Source: Bacteroidales bacterium | GTDB taxonomy: Bacteria > Bacteroidota > Bacteroidia > Bacteroidales > UBA6680 | Length of the DNA stretch: 64,000 nt | NCBI GenBank assembly: GCA_025210735.1 | Contig: JAOARD010000062.1 | Span: 62,001 to 126,000 of the forward strand | Direction of reading: 5' to 3' | Shown: positions 26,538-36,342 of the stretch, piece by piece | Numbering within the stretch: position 1 is the stretch's first letter | Layout of the letters: each line of letters starts with the position of its first letter | The notes under the pieces: generated by a model | What the model was told of the DNA's origin: nothing | The model's input: the letters and a program-made list of their open reading frames with translations, nothing else | Database searches by the model: none | Program-made: the position numbers and the translations under genes

Positions 26538-28499
26538 TTATGCCTGATTAGGTTTAGCTTTAAGTACTATTTTTTCAGCCTCTTTATCAACAATCATCCT
26601 ATAAGCCTCTTTCAGAGCTGGATATTCTTCAACACCAAATTTACGCTTATTGGTTTTAAAACTCATATTAACAACAAGAGTTCCGTTCATATTTAAAACC
26701 TGATATTTATAAACTATCCCCTTTCCAGGTATTGACATTAACATTGGTTTTGGAAGCTCTTCAACCTCGTATCCCTCAGGAATTTTAATCTTAATATAAA
26801 CTCTCTTATTAAGTAGATTAGGATAGTTAACCGGATATTTGCGATCTTTTAATTTAAATGGGTTTTCACTGGTCTTTAGATAAAAAACAGGATCGATAAT
26901 TAATCTGTTTATATTCGCATTCTCTTCAACAGAAGATAGTTTCATCTTTACTACAAGAGGATCATATATACTCTCTCTGTTTTCAATATTTGTTGACTCT
27001 ATATCAAATCCATTTATGTCCTCAGTAAAATCTTCTATAAACTCATCTTCTTCTTTATCAGTATAAGCATTTCTTACATCAAATGCTCCAATATCCTCGA
27101 ATTTAAGACTCACATCTCCATTCATTCTATAGTCTTCGTCAAATGAGAAATTCCCTGCTACTGTTAATTTGTCCAGATTGTTCTGCTCCAAATCAACCTC
27201 TTTCCACATAATTCTATCAATAAGTTGCCCTTTTCCGTTAATACACTCCTCTGGTATTGCTCCAAGTTTTAGAAGTGGATTAGTTGCATCAAGTAAGATT
27301 TCTTTACCGTCAAGTTTTACAAGTGCTATTACATAGTTATATTCAGATAATATAATTTCAGCAGGGTGTGGCAATCCACTAGATCTTGTTTTCAGAATAA
27401 CAGGAAATACATCATAGCCAGCGGTCTTAAGCAATGATATTAATGTAAAGTTTATCTCAGGTGCCGAAGCTAGCTTTTCTTTCCAGACCTTTCTTAATGG
27501 TCTTCTACAATATATACCAATGTAGTCATTACTTTTTAACCTACTATTTACACATTCATATAGCTGTCTTAGTTTTTTCATATCATTATCAGCATTCTTA
27601 ATTGAATCAGGTAACTCTTTATATATAAAATTAGCTTTACCAATTCTTCCTCCAAAATTACTATTGCCCAAAAGGTTCTGTCTGATCTTAGGCCATGTTG
27701 AATTAAAGTCTTTATATACTGATCCAGGAACAGTAATTTTCTTTAACTCAAATTTCACTTTTGATATATAGTTCTCTTCAGAATCCATATAAGAATCTCT
27801 AGAAAAAGGTTTTACATTTGTTGCAGTATATTTAGTTATATAAATGTTATACGCAGTACTGCCAAATGGTACATTTTTCACCTCATTATTAACCATAACA
27901 GGAATATATCCAGACATTAACTTCTTAAACGTCCAATACTCAGGTATCTCAATTGTATATGAAGTATATAATACAGGTTTATTTGACTGAAAGTACCAAT
28001 CATTAAGATTAACAACATAATCAGATTCAATTCTATACTTATACTCAATTACTGATCCTACTTTTGCTTTTGGCATAGTAATAGAGACCTTTCGTATACC
28101 TCTATCTGTTAGTTTCTCTTTAAATATACCCTCTTTTGTTAGTTTTGTCTTCTTAAGTTTTCCTCCATCAATGTTATAGGTATACCCTTTAATATTATGC
28201 ATAGACTCTGCCTTATCATAGTAAAACAGTGTTCTTGTTGCATTCTCAAGACCTTCCTCAGTAAGTATTTTTATACGTATATGATAATCCTTATAAAGCT
28301 TGAATCCCTGTACATCAGTATACATAATTCTATTCTCTCCAATATCAGCCAAAACAATCGCTGAGGCGGTTGTATCAATAGAGTAAACTGATTTTGCAAC
28401 TTCTTCTTTTGTTATTTTACCAAACTTTATCTTTTGGGATTGACCAAAAACAGACAATGTTGTAAACAGAATTACAACAGAGCAGAGTATTTTCCTCAT
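26538..28499 (-). CDS. DUF3857/DUF3858 protein with a transglutaminase core lacking the catalytic cysteine
   Basis: A 653-residue exported protein (signal peptide ending SVFGQ) paralogous in layout to the neighbouring 634-residue protein. At the place where GDCK holds the nucleophile in the neighbour, this protein reads KLASAPEINFTLI (about 343-354). The usual 'L..LLK.AGYD..PV.L.TR.SG' continues after it. The fold is therefore kept but the cysteine is gone, which is a known non-catalytic variant type in Bacteroidota DUF3857 proteins. It may bind rather than cut or crosslink. The 193 bp upstream hold no clear promoter. Confidence 0.85.
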   Translation of the reverse strand: MRKILCSVVILFTTLSVFGQSQKIKFGKITKEEVAKSVYSIDTTASAIVLADIGENRIMYTDVQGFKLYKDYHIRIKILTEEGLENATRTLFYYDKAESMHNIKGYTYNIDGGKLKKTKLTKEGIFKEKLTDRGIRKVSITMPKAKVGSVIEYKYRIESDYVVNLNDWYFQSNKPVLYTSYTIEIPEYWTFKKLMSGYIPVMVNNEVKNVPFGSTAYNIYITKYTATNVKPFSRDSYMDSEENYISKVKFELKKITVPGSVYKDFNSTWPKIRQNLLGNSNFGGRIGKANFIYKELPDSIKNADNDMKKLRQLYECVNSRLKSNDYIGIYCRRPLRKVWKEKLASAPEINFTLISLLKTAGYDVFPVILKTRSSGLPHPAEIILSEYNYVIALVKLDGKEILLDATNPLLKLGAIPEECINGKGQLIDRIMWKEVDLEQNNLDKLTVAGNFSFDEDYRMNGDVSLKFEDIGAFDVRNAYTDKEEDEFIEDFTEDINGFDIESTNIENRESIYDPLVVKMKLSSVEENANINRLIIDPVFYLKTSENPFKLKDRKYPVNYPNLLNKRVYIKIKIPEGYEVEELPKPMLMSIPGKGIVYKYQVLNMNGTLVVNMSFKTNKRKFGVEEYPALKEAYRMIVDKEAEKIVLKAKPNQA

Positions 28500-28692
28500 T
28501 TCTATTTAATTTAAGGTTTAAAATTTTATTCTATGTAATGTTCTCTTCTTAATCTTATGGGTTAAAAAGTGTGCGAATTTAACAGTTATTTAGATAATAA
28601 CAAAGTAAAAAGCTATTAGCCAAAATATCTTAACTTACTATATTTAATAACAGTACTCTTCTAAAATATCTAAACAGTAGAGTTTACAAGAA

Positions 28693-29172
28693 CTACAGTT
28701 CATCAACTCTATATTCAGCCATTGCAGCAAATACCTTATCAGGTTCAAAACCTTTGCGTATTACATGCGCTGCAACTTTATTACGTTCGTTATAATCATC
28801 CGGCAAAGGCATATTTTTAAGTTTTGATCTGAGAATACGCATTACTTTATCACAATACTCTTCATCAGTAATTGAAGAGAGAGCCTCTTCTATATTAGTA
28901 TTAGATATCTTCTTTGTTTTGAGCATGTGTCTGATTTTTACACGCCCCCAATTATTAAATCTGAATTTATGATTAACATATGCTCTGCAGAAACGTGTTT
29001 CATCAATGAATTTCTCTTCAATGAGTTTATCAATTACATTTTCAATATCTGAATTAGACAATCCATACTTTATAAGTTTCTGCTGAATATCATATTCACA
29101 TTTTTCTGACTGAGAACATAACTGCATCATTTTACCAAGAGCCTGTTCTGGGGTGTATTTAGGGATATTCAT
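28693..29172 (-). CDS. recX: RecX-family regulatory protein
   Basis: A 159-residue protein made of three-helix repeats. It includes CSQSEKCEYDIQQKLIKYGLSNSDIENVIDKLIEEKFIDETRFCRAYVNHKFRFNNWGRVKIRHMLK, which are the recognisable RecX first and second repeats (quoted here in family-typical order). RecX inhibits RecA filament growth. It overlaps the prmC stop by four bases (ATGA-type overlap), so it is translationally coupled to prmC. recA is not in the window. Confidence 0.88.
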   Translation of the reverse strand: MNIPKYTPEQALGKMMQLCSQSEKCEYDIQQKLIKYGLSNSDIENVIDKLIEEKFIDETRFCRAYVNHKFRFNNWGRVKIRHMLKTKKISNTNIEEALSSITDEEYCDKVMRILRSKLKNMPLPDDYNERNKVAAHVIRKGFEPDKVFAAMAEYRVDEL

Positions 29173-30023
29173 GGTTTCATGGCTTTAATCATTCTGTCCT
29201 TACCAAACAGATCCTTTCTTAATATACAATCAGTAAAACCTTTTTCAATTAACATGTTACAAGTTTCCTCTCCAAAAGCTTCATTAATTTCCAGATACAA
29301 AACTCCTCCTTTCTTCAGATTTGATATAGCAAAGTCTGCAATTACTTTATAAAAAATAAGCGGATCATTATCGTCTACAAAAAGTGCCAAATGAGGTTCA
29401 TTGTCAAGCACATTATTACTCATCAGCCTTTTCTCTGACTCTCTTATATACGGAGGGTTACTAACAACAATATCTGCTTTTGCTACATCTATATTGGTAT
29501 AACTCAGTATATCCGCATTTACAAACTCAACATTAACATTATTCAGTTTAGCATTTCTGGTTGCTGTTTCTATCGCATCTTCTGAGATATCAATACTCTT
29601 TACATCAGCACTGTTAATATTTTTTGCCAATGAAACAGGAATACAGCCACTACCTGTACCAATATCAATAATTACTGGTTCATCTATTCTATTATCTGTA
29701 ATTATCCAGTGTACCAACTCCTCTGTCTCGGGGCGCGGAATAAGTACATTTTCGTTCACCAAAAACTTAAGTTCATAAAATTCTGTATGCCCTATAATGT
29801 ACTGAATTGGTTTTTCATGTTTCAGATCGTCAACAATTTTATTAATTTGCGCAAACTTATTTTCATCAATCTCGGCTGACATATTGAGATGAATTTCAAC
29901 AGGTGTTAAACCTAATATCTCCTCAGCTGTTATACGGAAAAAACTGTTTATCTCGGTATCCGGATATATGCCGTTAAGCTCCGTGCTGAAAATAGTTTTT
30001 ATATGATGTAATGTAGATCTCAT
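29169..30023 (-). CDS. prmC: Release-factor glutamine methyltransferase PrmC
   Basis: A 284-residue SAM-dependent methyltransferase that methylates the GGQ glutamine of RF1/RF2. The SAM motif is VIDIGTGSGCIPVSLA and the substrate-amide motif is NPPY at 189-192. The N-terminal helical domain typical of HemK/PrmC is present. It is the first gene of the prmC-recX unit, diverging from ribD with only 19 bp between the two start codons. Its substrate prfB is encoded 5 kb away. Confidence 0.95.
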   Translation of the reverse strand: MRSTLHHIKTIFSTELNGIYPDTEINSFFRITAEEILGLTPVEIHLNMSAEIDENKFAQINKIVDDLKHEKPIQYIIGHTEFYELKFLVNENVLIPRPETEELVHWIITDNRIDEPVIIDIGTGSGCIPVSLAKNINSADVKSIDISEDAIETATRNAKLNNVNVEFVNADILSYTNIDVAKADIVVSNPPYIRESEKRLMSNNVLDNEPHLALFVDDNDPLIFYKVIADFAISNLKKGGVLYLEINEAFGEETCNMLIEKGFTDCILRKDLFGKDRMIKAMKP

Positions 30024-30042
30024 TTTGCAAATTTAGAAAAAG

Positions 30043-31149
30043 ATGATTGAAAAGAATAACGACATACAATATATGAGACGATGTATTGAACTTGCCGCTC
30101 AAGGTGAGGGACATACATACCCAAATCCAATGGTTGGATCTGTTATTGTTCATAACAATAAAATAATTGGAGAAGGATTTCACCGCAAATACGGAGAGGT
30201 ACACGCTGAAGTAAATGCGATAAATAGTGTTGAGGATAAATCGCTGTTTAAAGAATCAACTATATATGTAAACCTTGAACCATGTGCTCACCATGGCAAA
30301 ACGCCTCCTTGTGCAGATCTTATTGTTCAACACAAATTTAAGCGTGTTGTAATTGGTTGCAGAGATTCATTTAAAGAAGTTGACGGAAAAGGTATTGAGA
30401 TAATTAAAAATGCCGGTATTGAGGTTACAACAGGGATTCTTGAAGAAGAATCTATCTTCCTGAACAGAAGATTTTTTACTTTCCATAACAATAAAAGACC
30501 ATATATAATTCTTAAATGGGCTCAAACAGCTGATGGGTATATTGATTCTGAAAGAGAAGAGGATAACAACTCTCCTAAATGGATTACTAATGATCTTGCC
30601 AGAGCTCTTGTACACAGATGGAGAAGCGATGAGATGGGTATTATGATTGGCACCAATACTGCTCTTATGGATAATCCGAAATTGAATGTAAGAGAGTGGA
30701 CACCTAATAATCCTACAAGGATAATATTAGACAGAACTCTAAGGTTACCTGTTTCTCTAAATATATTTGATAATAGTCAGCCAACAAGAATATATATTGG
30801 TAATAATGCCAGTGCTAAAAAGAATAAAAAAGAGTTTACAGAAACAGAGAATCTTAAAATTCTAAATATAGATTATGCTAAAGATGTAATATCGCAGGTT
30901 ATGACAGATCTGTATGAGCAAGGCATACAATCTGTAATTGTTGAAGGAGGAACAAAACTTATTGAGAGTTTCTATAAAAACAACTGTTGGGACGAATCAA
31001 GGGTATTTGTTGGCAATACATTCTTTGCCAAAGGTGTTAAAGCTCCTGAGGTTAAAGGCAAACATCTTTCAACAAAACATATAGACAATTGTAATTTATA
31101 CACATATATTAACGATACTTTATCTGCAAATAATGAAGAAGGATTATAG
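30043..31149 (+). CDS. ribD: Bifunctional riboflavin biosynthesis protein RibD
   Basis: A 368-residue enzyme carrying out the deaminase and reductase steps of riboflavin synthesis. The N-terminal deaminase has the zinc site H54-A-E56 and C81...C90 in PCAHHGKTPPC. The C-terminal reductase has WAQTADGYIDS, GTNTALMDNPKLNVR and VEGGTKLIESF. The length is normal. No FMN riboswitch fits in the 19-bp space upstream. It overlaps the next gene (HAD phosphatase) by 17 bp; that partner could be the pathway's otherwise missing pyrimidine phosphatase. Confidence 0.96.
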   Translation: MIEKNNDIQYMRRCIELAAQGEGHTYPNPMVGSVIVHNNKIIGEGFHRKYGEVHAEVNAINSVEDKSLFKESTIYVNLEPCAHHGKTPPCADLIVQHKFKRVVIGCRDSFKEVDGKGIEIIKNAGIEVTTGILEEESIFLNRRFFTFHNNKRPYIILKWAQTADGYIDSEREEDNNSPKWITNDLARALVHRWRSDEMGIMIGTNTALMDNPKLNVREWTPNNPTRIILDRTLRLPVSLNIFDNSQPTRIYIGNNASAKKNKKEFTETENLKILNIDYAKDVISQVMTDLYEQGIQSVIVEGGTKLIESFYKNNCWDESRVFVGNTFFAKGVKAPEVKGKHLSTKHIDNCNLYTYINDTLSANNEEGL

Positions 31150-31834
31150 GGTAATAGGGTTTGATGCAGACGATACATTATGGATTAACGAAACATACTT
31201 CAGAGATACAGAACACGAGTTCAGCAAATTACTTAAAGAGTATATGCCTTCTGAAGATATCATAAACAATCTATTCAATACAGAGATAAAAAACCTTGAT
31301 TTATATGGCTTTGGTATAAAGGGTTTTACTCTATCTATGATAGAAACCGCTATACAAATCAGTGACGGAAAAGTATCGCCGGAGATTATTAACAAGATTA
31401 TAGAGCTTGGCAAAGAGTTACATAACAAACCTGTTGAACTGATTGAGGATATAAAACATGTTCTGAGTACATTGAGAGGCAAAGGTTATAAACTTATTGT
31501 AGCAACAAAAGGCGACTTAATTGATCAGGAGCGTAAACTGCGTAAATCTGAACTAGGAGATATGTTTCATCACTTTGAGGTAATGAGCGATAAAAAAGAG
31601 TCTGATTACAGAAAGCTTCTACAGAATATAAATACATCACCTGATGAATTCCTAATGATTGGGAACTCTTTAAAATCGGATGTTATACCTGTAATAAATA
31701 TTGGAGCACAAGGTGTACATATTCCATTTCATACAACATGGCAACATGAGATGATTACACCAGACAACAATGTAAAAGATAAGGTTATAAAACTTAACAA
31801 GATAACAGAAGTAATAGACTTTCTTACAAACTAA
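31133..31834 (+). CDS. HAD-superfamily hydrolase (phosphatase)
   Basis: A 233-residue protein with HAD motif I FDADDTLW (nucleophile D plus acid D), motif II around LIVATKGD, and motif III/IV KSDVIPVINIGA. It has a helical cap of the haloacid-dehalogenase type I kind. It starts inside the last 17 bases of ribD, so translation is coupled. HAD enzymes are known to dephosphorylate 5-amino-6-ribitylamino-uracil phosphate in other bacteria. The coupling makes that role plausible, but the sequence alone does not prove it. Confidence 0.85.
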   Translation: MKKDYRVIGFDADDTLWINETYFRDTEHEFSKLLKEYMPSEDIINNLFNTEIKNLDLYGFGIKGFTLSMIETAIQISDGKVSPEIINKIIELGKELHNKPVELIEDIKHVLSTLRGKGYKLIVATKGDLIDQERKLRKSELGDMFHHFEVMSDKKESDYRKLLQNINTSPDEFLMIGNSLKSDVIPVINIGAQGVHIPFHTTWQHEMITPDNNVKDKVIKLNKITEVIDFLTN

Positions 31835-31878
31835 TTATCCTGATGCAATTGTATTATATTGCGCAGGTATCATAAAAC

Positions 31879-31916
31879 AGAGCCATTGTTTACTTCTTGT
31901 AACCTCTGGCTCTTTT
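31879..31916 (+). terminator. Terminator after the ribD-HAD pair
   Basis: AGAGCCA pairs with TGGCTCT across a 21-base interval and is followed by TTT. The stem is perfect but the loop is long, so confidence is moderate. Confidence 0.6.
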
Positions 31917-32046
31917 GCAAACTCTACGTCTCTATAAAATCCAGAACATCTGTATAAATTTTCAGAGTTTTAACAGAATCATAAATCAAAGTACTTGTTA
32001 TCTTTAAAATATAGAGTTTAATAAAACTCAGAAACAGTTTCTCAAA

Positions 32047-32658
32047 CTACTCTATATTTATTGTCTGCGGAAAATTCATAAATTCATACTCCAGATCAGC
32101 TATTTTTTCAGTCATCTTTGATGAAAACACAAGTTGCTGACAACGTTTTATTGTAGCTGCAAATCTATTCGTATGTATATGATACATATTACGTATAACA
32201 AGATCTGCATCATCAATAATAAACATCTTCAGATCACCAAGATTAAGTCCGTAATTTGAGTATAACTCATTTAAACGTTTAGCTGTACCAATTACAACAT
32301 CGGCTCCAAAATATATAGCATCTTTCTGATCCTGTATTTTACCCTTATCATATGCACAGTGTACACGTAAGTTTGTGTATTTACCGTATGCATCAAACAT
32401 CTCCTTCATACTTAATGCAGACTCTTTATCAGGTACAATAATAAGAGCTCTTGGAACATCGTTTATTGCTGCTTTAAGCTTCTGTATTACACCCATAACA
32501 ATTACCGAGGTCTTCCCTGTCCCTTCAGCACCAATACCAATAACATCTTTTCCGCTTTTAATTATCGGGAAACATGCCTTCTCCATATCGTTTGGTTGTT
32601 CAAAACCCAACTCTATAATTGCTTTCTCAAGATTCTCATTAATCTTTTTCAGAAACAT
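32047..32658 (-). CDS. Half-length DEAD-box-like protein (single RecA domain)
   Basis: A 203-residue protein equal to only the first RecA-like domain of a DEAD-box RNA helicase. A Q-motif-like start (LGFEQPNDMEKACFPII) is followed by motif I GAEGTGKT (43-50) and the Ib-like region VIGTAKRL. Motif II has drifted from DEAD to DDAD (149-152) and motif III from SAT to SSKM (179-182). The second helicase domain with motifs IV-VI is absent, and the frame closes cleanly, so this is not a simple truncation. Such a unit could bind RNA or ATP but not unwind like a complete helicase. It lies 172 bp after ppx and may be separate from it. Confidence 0.75.
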   Translation of the reverse strand: MFLKKINENLEKAIIELGFEQPNDMEKACFPIIKSGKDVIGIGAEGTGKTSVIVMGVIQKLKAAINDVPRALIIVPDKESALSMKEMFDAYGKYTNLRVHCAYDKGKIQDQKDAIYFGADVVIGTAKRLNELYSNYGLNLGDLKMFIIDDADLVIRNMYHIHTNRFAATIKRCQQLVFSSKMTEKIADLEYEFMNFPQTINIE

Positions 32659-32830
32659 ATCTATATTTTTACAGTTTTATGCAAAATTAACAAAACATGT
32701 TAACTGATAAATCAAAACATATAAATCTATTTTATATAACTTCTGTTTTTATGAAAAAACACCAGAAACTGGAGCTGTTATGCATCAATATCAGATAAAA
32801 ACAAAATCTAAAAACATACTAAAATACAAG

Positions 32831-33718
32831 CTATAACATAGCCTTATACTCCTTATATAGTTGTCTTATTGTTCCATCAGCAAGACCAAAACCGGGAACT
32901 ATAATTTTCTTTGCATCAACCCAACGCATTACCATTGCATATAGTTCAGCAGCAGGTATTATTACATCTGCTCTGTCCGGATTCAACCCCAGTACCTCTA
33001 TACGTTCCTTAACACTATATGCTGATATTTTCTCAATTGCTGTATTTAGCTTTTTATATGATAACACCTGTTTACCCGGTACATACATCTTAGCTATCTT
33101 GTTAATATTACCTCCGGAACCAATCACATTAATATCTGTATACTCTTTACACAAATCGCCTATCCAGTTCTCCATATCAACAAGCGTCTGTTTCTCATAC
33201 ATATCCTGTATAATACGCACAGTACCAATATTAAATGATTTTGACAATACAGCCATCTGCTTACTAAACAGTGTAAATTCTGTACTACCTCCACCTACAT
33301 CAATAAAGAGATAGTTACCATCATCAGAAAGTGTATTTATCTGGTTCTTATAGATTATTTTTGCCTCTTGTTCTCCATCAATAATCTCAATATTCATATC
33401 GGCAAATTCGCGCATTGTGCGTACAATATCCTTTGAGTTCTTAGCATCGCGCATTGCCGAGGTAGCATATATCTTATAACTAACCACATCCTGAAGATAC
33501 AGCAGATGTTTAAACGCTAAAAGAGCATGTAACAGTTTATCTATCTTACGCTGAGGTATAACTCCGGTTGAAAACACTTCTGCTCCTAACCTTATAGGCA
33601 TTCGTATTAACGAAGATTTCTTGAAACTAACCTTGCCTCTGTTCTCAATTACATTAGTAAATAGTAAACGTAATGCATTTGATCCTATATCTATTGCTCC
33701 AAATTTATATACCTTCAT
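32831..33718 (-). CDS. ppx: Ppx/GppA family phosphatase (exopolyphosphatase-like)
   Basis: A 295-residue protein of the ASKHA fold, starting with GAIDIGSNALRLLF and containing the second phosphate motif FIDVGGGSTEFTLF. These are the conserved Ppx/GppA sites. It is short: it has only the two actin-like domains and lacks the C-terminal HD-type region of E. coli Ppx, as is usual for Bacteroidota. It overlaps the end of ppk1 by 14 bp. Degrading polyphosphate or (p)ppGpp are both possible; its position favours polyphosphate. Confidence 0.88.
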   Translation of the reverse strand: MKVYKFGAIDIGSNALRLLFTNVIENRGKVSFKKSSLIRMPIRLGAEVFSTGVIPQRKIDKLLHALLAFKHLLYLQDVVSYKIYATSAMRDAKNSKDIVRTMREFADMNIEIIDGEQEAKIIYKNQINTLSDDGNYLFIDVGGGSTEFTLFSKQMAVLSKSFNIGTVRIIQDMYEKQTLVDMENWIGDLCKEYTDINVIGSGGNINKIAKMYVPGKQVLSYKKLNTAIEKISAYSVKERIEVLGLNPDRADVIIPAAELYAMVMRWVDAKKIIVPGFGLADGTIRQLYKEYKAML

Positions 33719-35780
33719 TATTCTTGCTGTTTAACTGTTTTGCTAAATGCTTATATGTCTCTATCTGCGACCTGAACGCTCTCTTACGTCCTGTTTCTCT
33801 GTAGGTATTACTGTGCTCACTATTAACCTCTCTGGCTTTTACATTATCTTTAAATTGTATTCTGAAAATATTCTTTAGCTCACTTTTAATCTTGTTATCA
33901 TATACCGGACATGTAACCTCTATTCTGTGATCAAGGTTCCTTGTCATCCAATCTGCTGATGAAATAAACAGATCCTCATTACCTCCATTATAGAAATAGA
34001 ATATTCTTGAATGCTCAAGATACTTATCAACAATTGATATAACCTCAATATTCTCGCTCAAGCCGGGAACACCTGGAATCAGCGAACACATACCTCGTAT
34101 TATCATTCGTATCTTAACACCTGCATTACTGGCTCTGTATAACAGGTCAATCATTTTATAATCAACCAGATTATTAATCTTAAGTAGTATTATTGCCTTT
34201 ATCCCCCTTTGAGCATTCTCAATCTCATTCTCAATAAGTATTTCAAAACCACTTCTGGTATCGTATGGCGATACAAAGAGGCTCTTAAAATCAGGTTTTA
34301 TATAGTTAAACTCAAAAAAACTGAACAGCTGATTCATATCAGAGGTGATCTTCTTATTTGCTGTATACAGCTGAATATCTGTATAGACTCGGGCTGTTCC
34401 TTCGTGCAGGTTTCCGGTTCCTATTATACCATAGTCAACCTTCTTACCATCCTCTTTTCTTCTTATAAGCGTTACTTTACTGTGTACTTTTAACCCATGA
34501 ATCCCCAGAATAACATTTGCCCCATACTTCTCAAGTTTGTTTGCCCAGTGAATATTTGATTTCTCATCAAACCGGGCCTGCAACTCTACCAAAACTGTAA
34601 CTTTCTTTCCGTTACGGCAGGCATTTATAAGGGCATTTACAATCTTAGAGTCATATGCAACTCTGTATATTGTAGTTTTAATTTCTGTAACCTGAGGGTC
34701 AATAGCAGCCTCCCTTAGCAACGATATAAAATATGTAAATTTTTGATACGGGTAGTGCACCATTACATCTTGTTGCTTTACCGCATCAAGAATTCTACTC
34801 TTATCTTTTAATAAAGGGTGCTGTAGCGGCGAATCCTTTTTATAAACAAGTCTGCCAGAACCAACTAACGGAAAATTTATAAAATCCTTAAAGTTATGAT
34901 AACGACCTCCGGGTATACATCTGTCTGATTTTTGTACTCCAATACCTTTCATTATAAATTGCAACAGATCCTCGTCTATATCTCTGTCATATACAAAACG
35001 TACAGCCTGACCTCGTTTACGCCCTCTTATGCCTTTATGTATCTTTGCAAGCATACTTTTCGACAGATCGTTATCTATATCCAGCTCTGCATCACGTGTA
35101 ATCTTTACAGAGAATGAGTTATAACTATCGTAGTCAAGAGTACAAAACACTTTATCAAGGTTAAATCTTATAAGATCCTCTAACAGTATAATATAATTAT
35201 TTTTGTTGTCTCCGGGTAGTATTATAAACCTGCTCATATAGTCGGTAGGAATCTCTATCAGAGCAAATGCAATTTTATCTTCCTGATTCTTGTTAAACAG
35301 TTTAGTTGCCAGATATAAATATTTATCTCTCAACTCCGGAAAACTCTTGCTTTCAGATATAATTACAGGTGATAAAACAGACTCAACATGCTTTTCGTAG
35401 TATCTTCGTGCAAATTGCTGTTGAGTACTATTCATAGATTCTTCATCAACAATAAATATATTCTCCTCTCTAAGCTCTTTAATAAGCTGAATATATATAC
35501 TATCAAACTCTGTACGAAGCTCCATCACCTTGTCATGTATTCTATCAAGAATAATATCCGGCGATTTATCGTATTTACTTAGTTTACCCTTTACATCAGC
35601 TATCTTATGTAATCCGGCTACACGTACTTTAAAAAATTCATCAAGATTATTTGAGAAGATACCCAAAAAACGTAGTCGTTCAATAAGAGGAACACTATTA
35701 TCTTTAGCTTCCTGTAATACTCTCTCATTAAACGATAACCAACTTAACTCCCTGTTTATATATTTCTGATCTGATGTCAT
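33705..35780 (-). CDS. ppk1: Polyphosphate kinase 1
   Basis: A 691-residue enzyme that polymerises ATP gamma-phosphate into polyphosphate. It starts with the family opening INRELSWLSFNERVLQEA. The two essential histidines are H433 (KVHSKVTLI), the phospho-acceptor, and H590 (EHSRIFYF), aligning with H435 and H592 of E. coli. It overlaps sixA-like gene 1 upstream by four bases and ppx downstream by 14 bp, forming a coupled set. Confidence 0.97.
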   Translation of the reverse strand: MTSDQKYINRELSWLSFNERVLQEAKDNSVPLIERLRFLGIFSNNLDEFFKVRVAGLHKIADVKGKLSKYDKSPDIILDRIHDKVMELRTEFDSIYIQLIKELREENIFIVDEESMNSTQQQFARRYYEKHVESVLSPVIISESKSFPELRDKYLYLATKLFNKNQEDKIAFALIEIPTDYMSRFIILPGDNKNNYIILLEDLIRFNLDKVFCTLDYDSYNSFSVKITRDAELDIDNDLSKSMLAKIHKGIRGRKRGQAVRFVYDRDIDEDLLQFIMKGIGVQKSDRCIPGGRYHNFKDFINFPLVGSGRLVYKKDSPLQHPLLKDKSRILDAVKQQDVMVHYPYQKFTYFISLLREAAIDPQVTEIKTTIYRVAYDSKIVNALINACRNGKKVTVLVELQARFDEKSNIHWANKLEKYGANVILGIHGLKVHSKVTLIRRKEDGKKVDYGIIGTGNLHEGTARVYTDIQLYTANKKITSDMNQLFSFFEFNYIKPDFKSLFVSPYDTRSGFEILIENEIENAQRGIKAIILLKINNLVDYKMIDLLYRASNAGVKIRMIIRGMCSLIPGVPGLSENIEVISIVDKYLEHSRIFYFYNGGNEDLFISSADWMTRNLDHRIEVTCPVYDNKIKSELKNIFRIQFKDNVKAREVNSEHSNTYRETGRKRAFRSQIETYKHLAKQLNSKNNEGI

Positions 35781-36271
35781 CTATACATTTTTGGATAATC
35801 AAAAGATACCACTTTAGAGTTCTTTTTACAAATATCCGCCCATCTCTCGCAACTGAAACTGATGTTAATTACAGCAGATGTTGGTATCTTACTAAATGAT
35901 TGTCCTGCAAACTCCTCTGCAAAGGTGTGTATATCAGGATTGTGACTAACCAACATTACCGATTTTATATCATCCTTCAAATAACGCGACAGGTCATTAA
36001 AGAACAGTTCTAGGTTAAAATACAATTCCTTAATGATCTTTATTTTACTACAGTGTATATCCATTATTCCGGCATATATTCTTGCCGTATGAAATGCCCT
36101 GATTGCAGGACTTGACACTATTAAATCCGGTTTAATATTCTGATCCAGTAACACCTGACCTATTATCTTGGCATCATTGTATCCACGCTTAGACAAAGGT
36201 CTGTCTATATCGCGTAGATAGGGAAAATCCCAACTGGATTTACTATGCCTGCATAAGAGTAGATTTAACAT
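35777..36271 (-). CDS. SixA-type histidine phosphatase, copy 1
   Basis: A 164-residue protein of the histidine phosphatase superfamily. The phospho-histidine motif reads CRHSKSSW (H9 rather than the usual RHG context), with RDIDRPLSKRG and the second catalytic histidine in LVSHNPDIHTFAEE. SixA proteins remove phosphate from histidine phosphotransfer or PTS proteins. The four-base overlap with ppk1 suggests a role linked to phosphate metabolism. A paralogue of identical length lies immediately upstream. Confidence 0.82.
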   Translation of the reverse strand: MLNLLLCRHSKSSWDFPYLRDIDRPLSKRGYNDAKIIGQVLLDQNIKPDLIVSSPAIRAFHTARIYAGIMDIHCSKIKIIKELYFNLELFFNDLSRYLKDDIKSVMLVSHNPDIHTFAEEFAGQSFSKIPTSAVINISFSCERWADICKKNSKVVSFDYPKMYR

Positions 36272-36342
36272 ATCTTTTTTTTACAAAAAAACAGATCAGA
36301 TGTTAACTAAACCTGAACAAATTACCATCTTATCAATAATAA

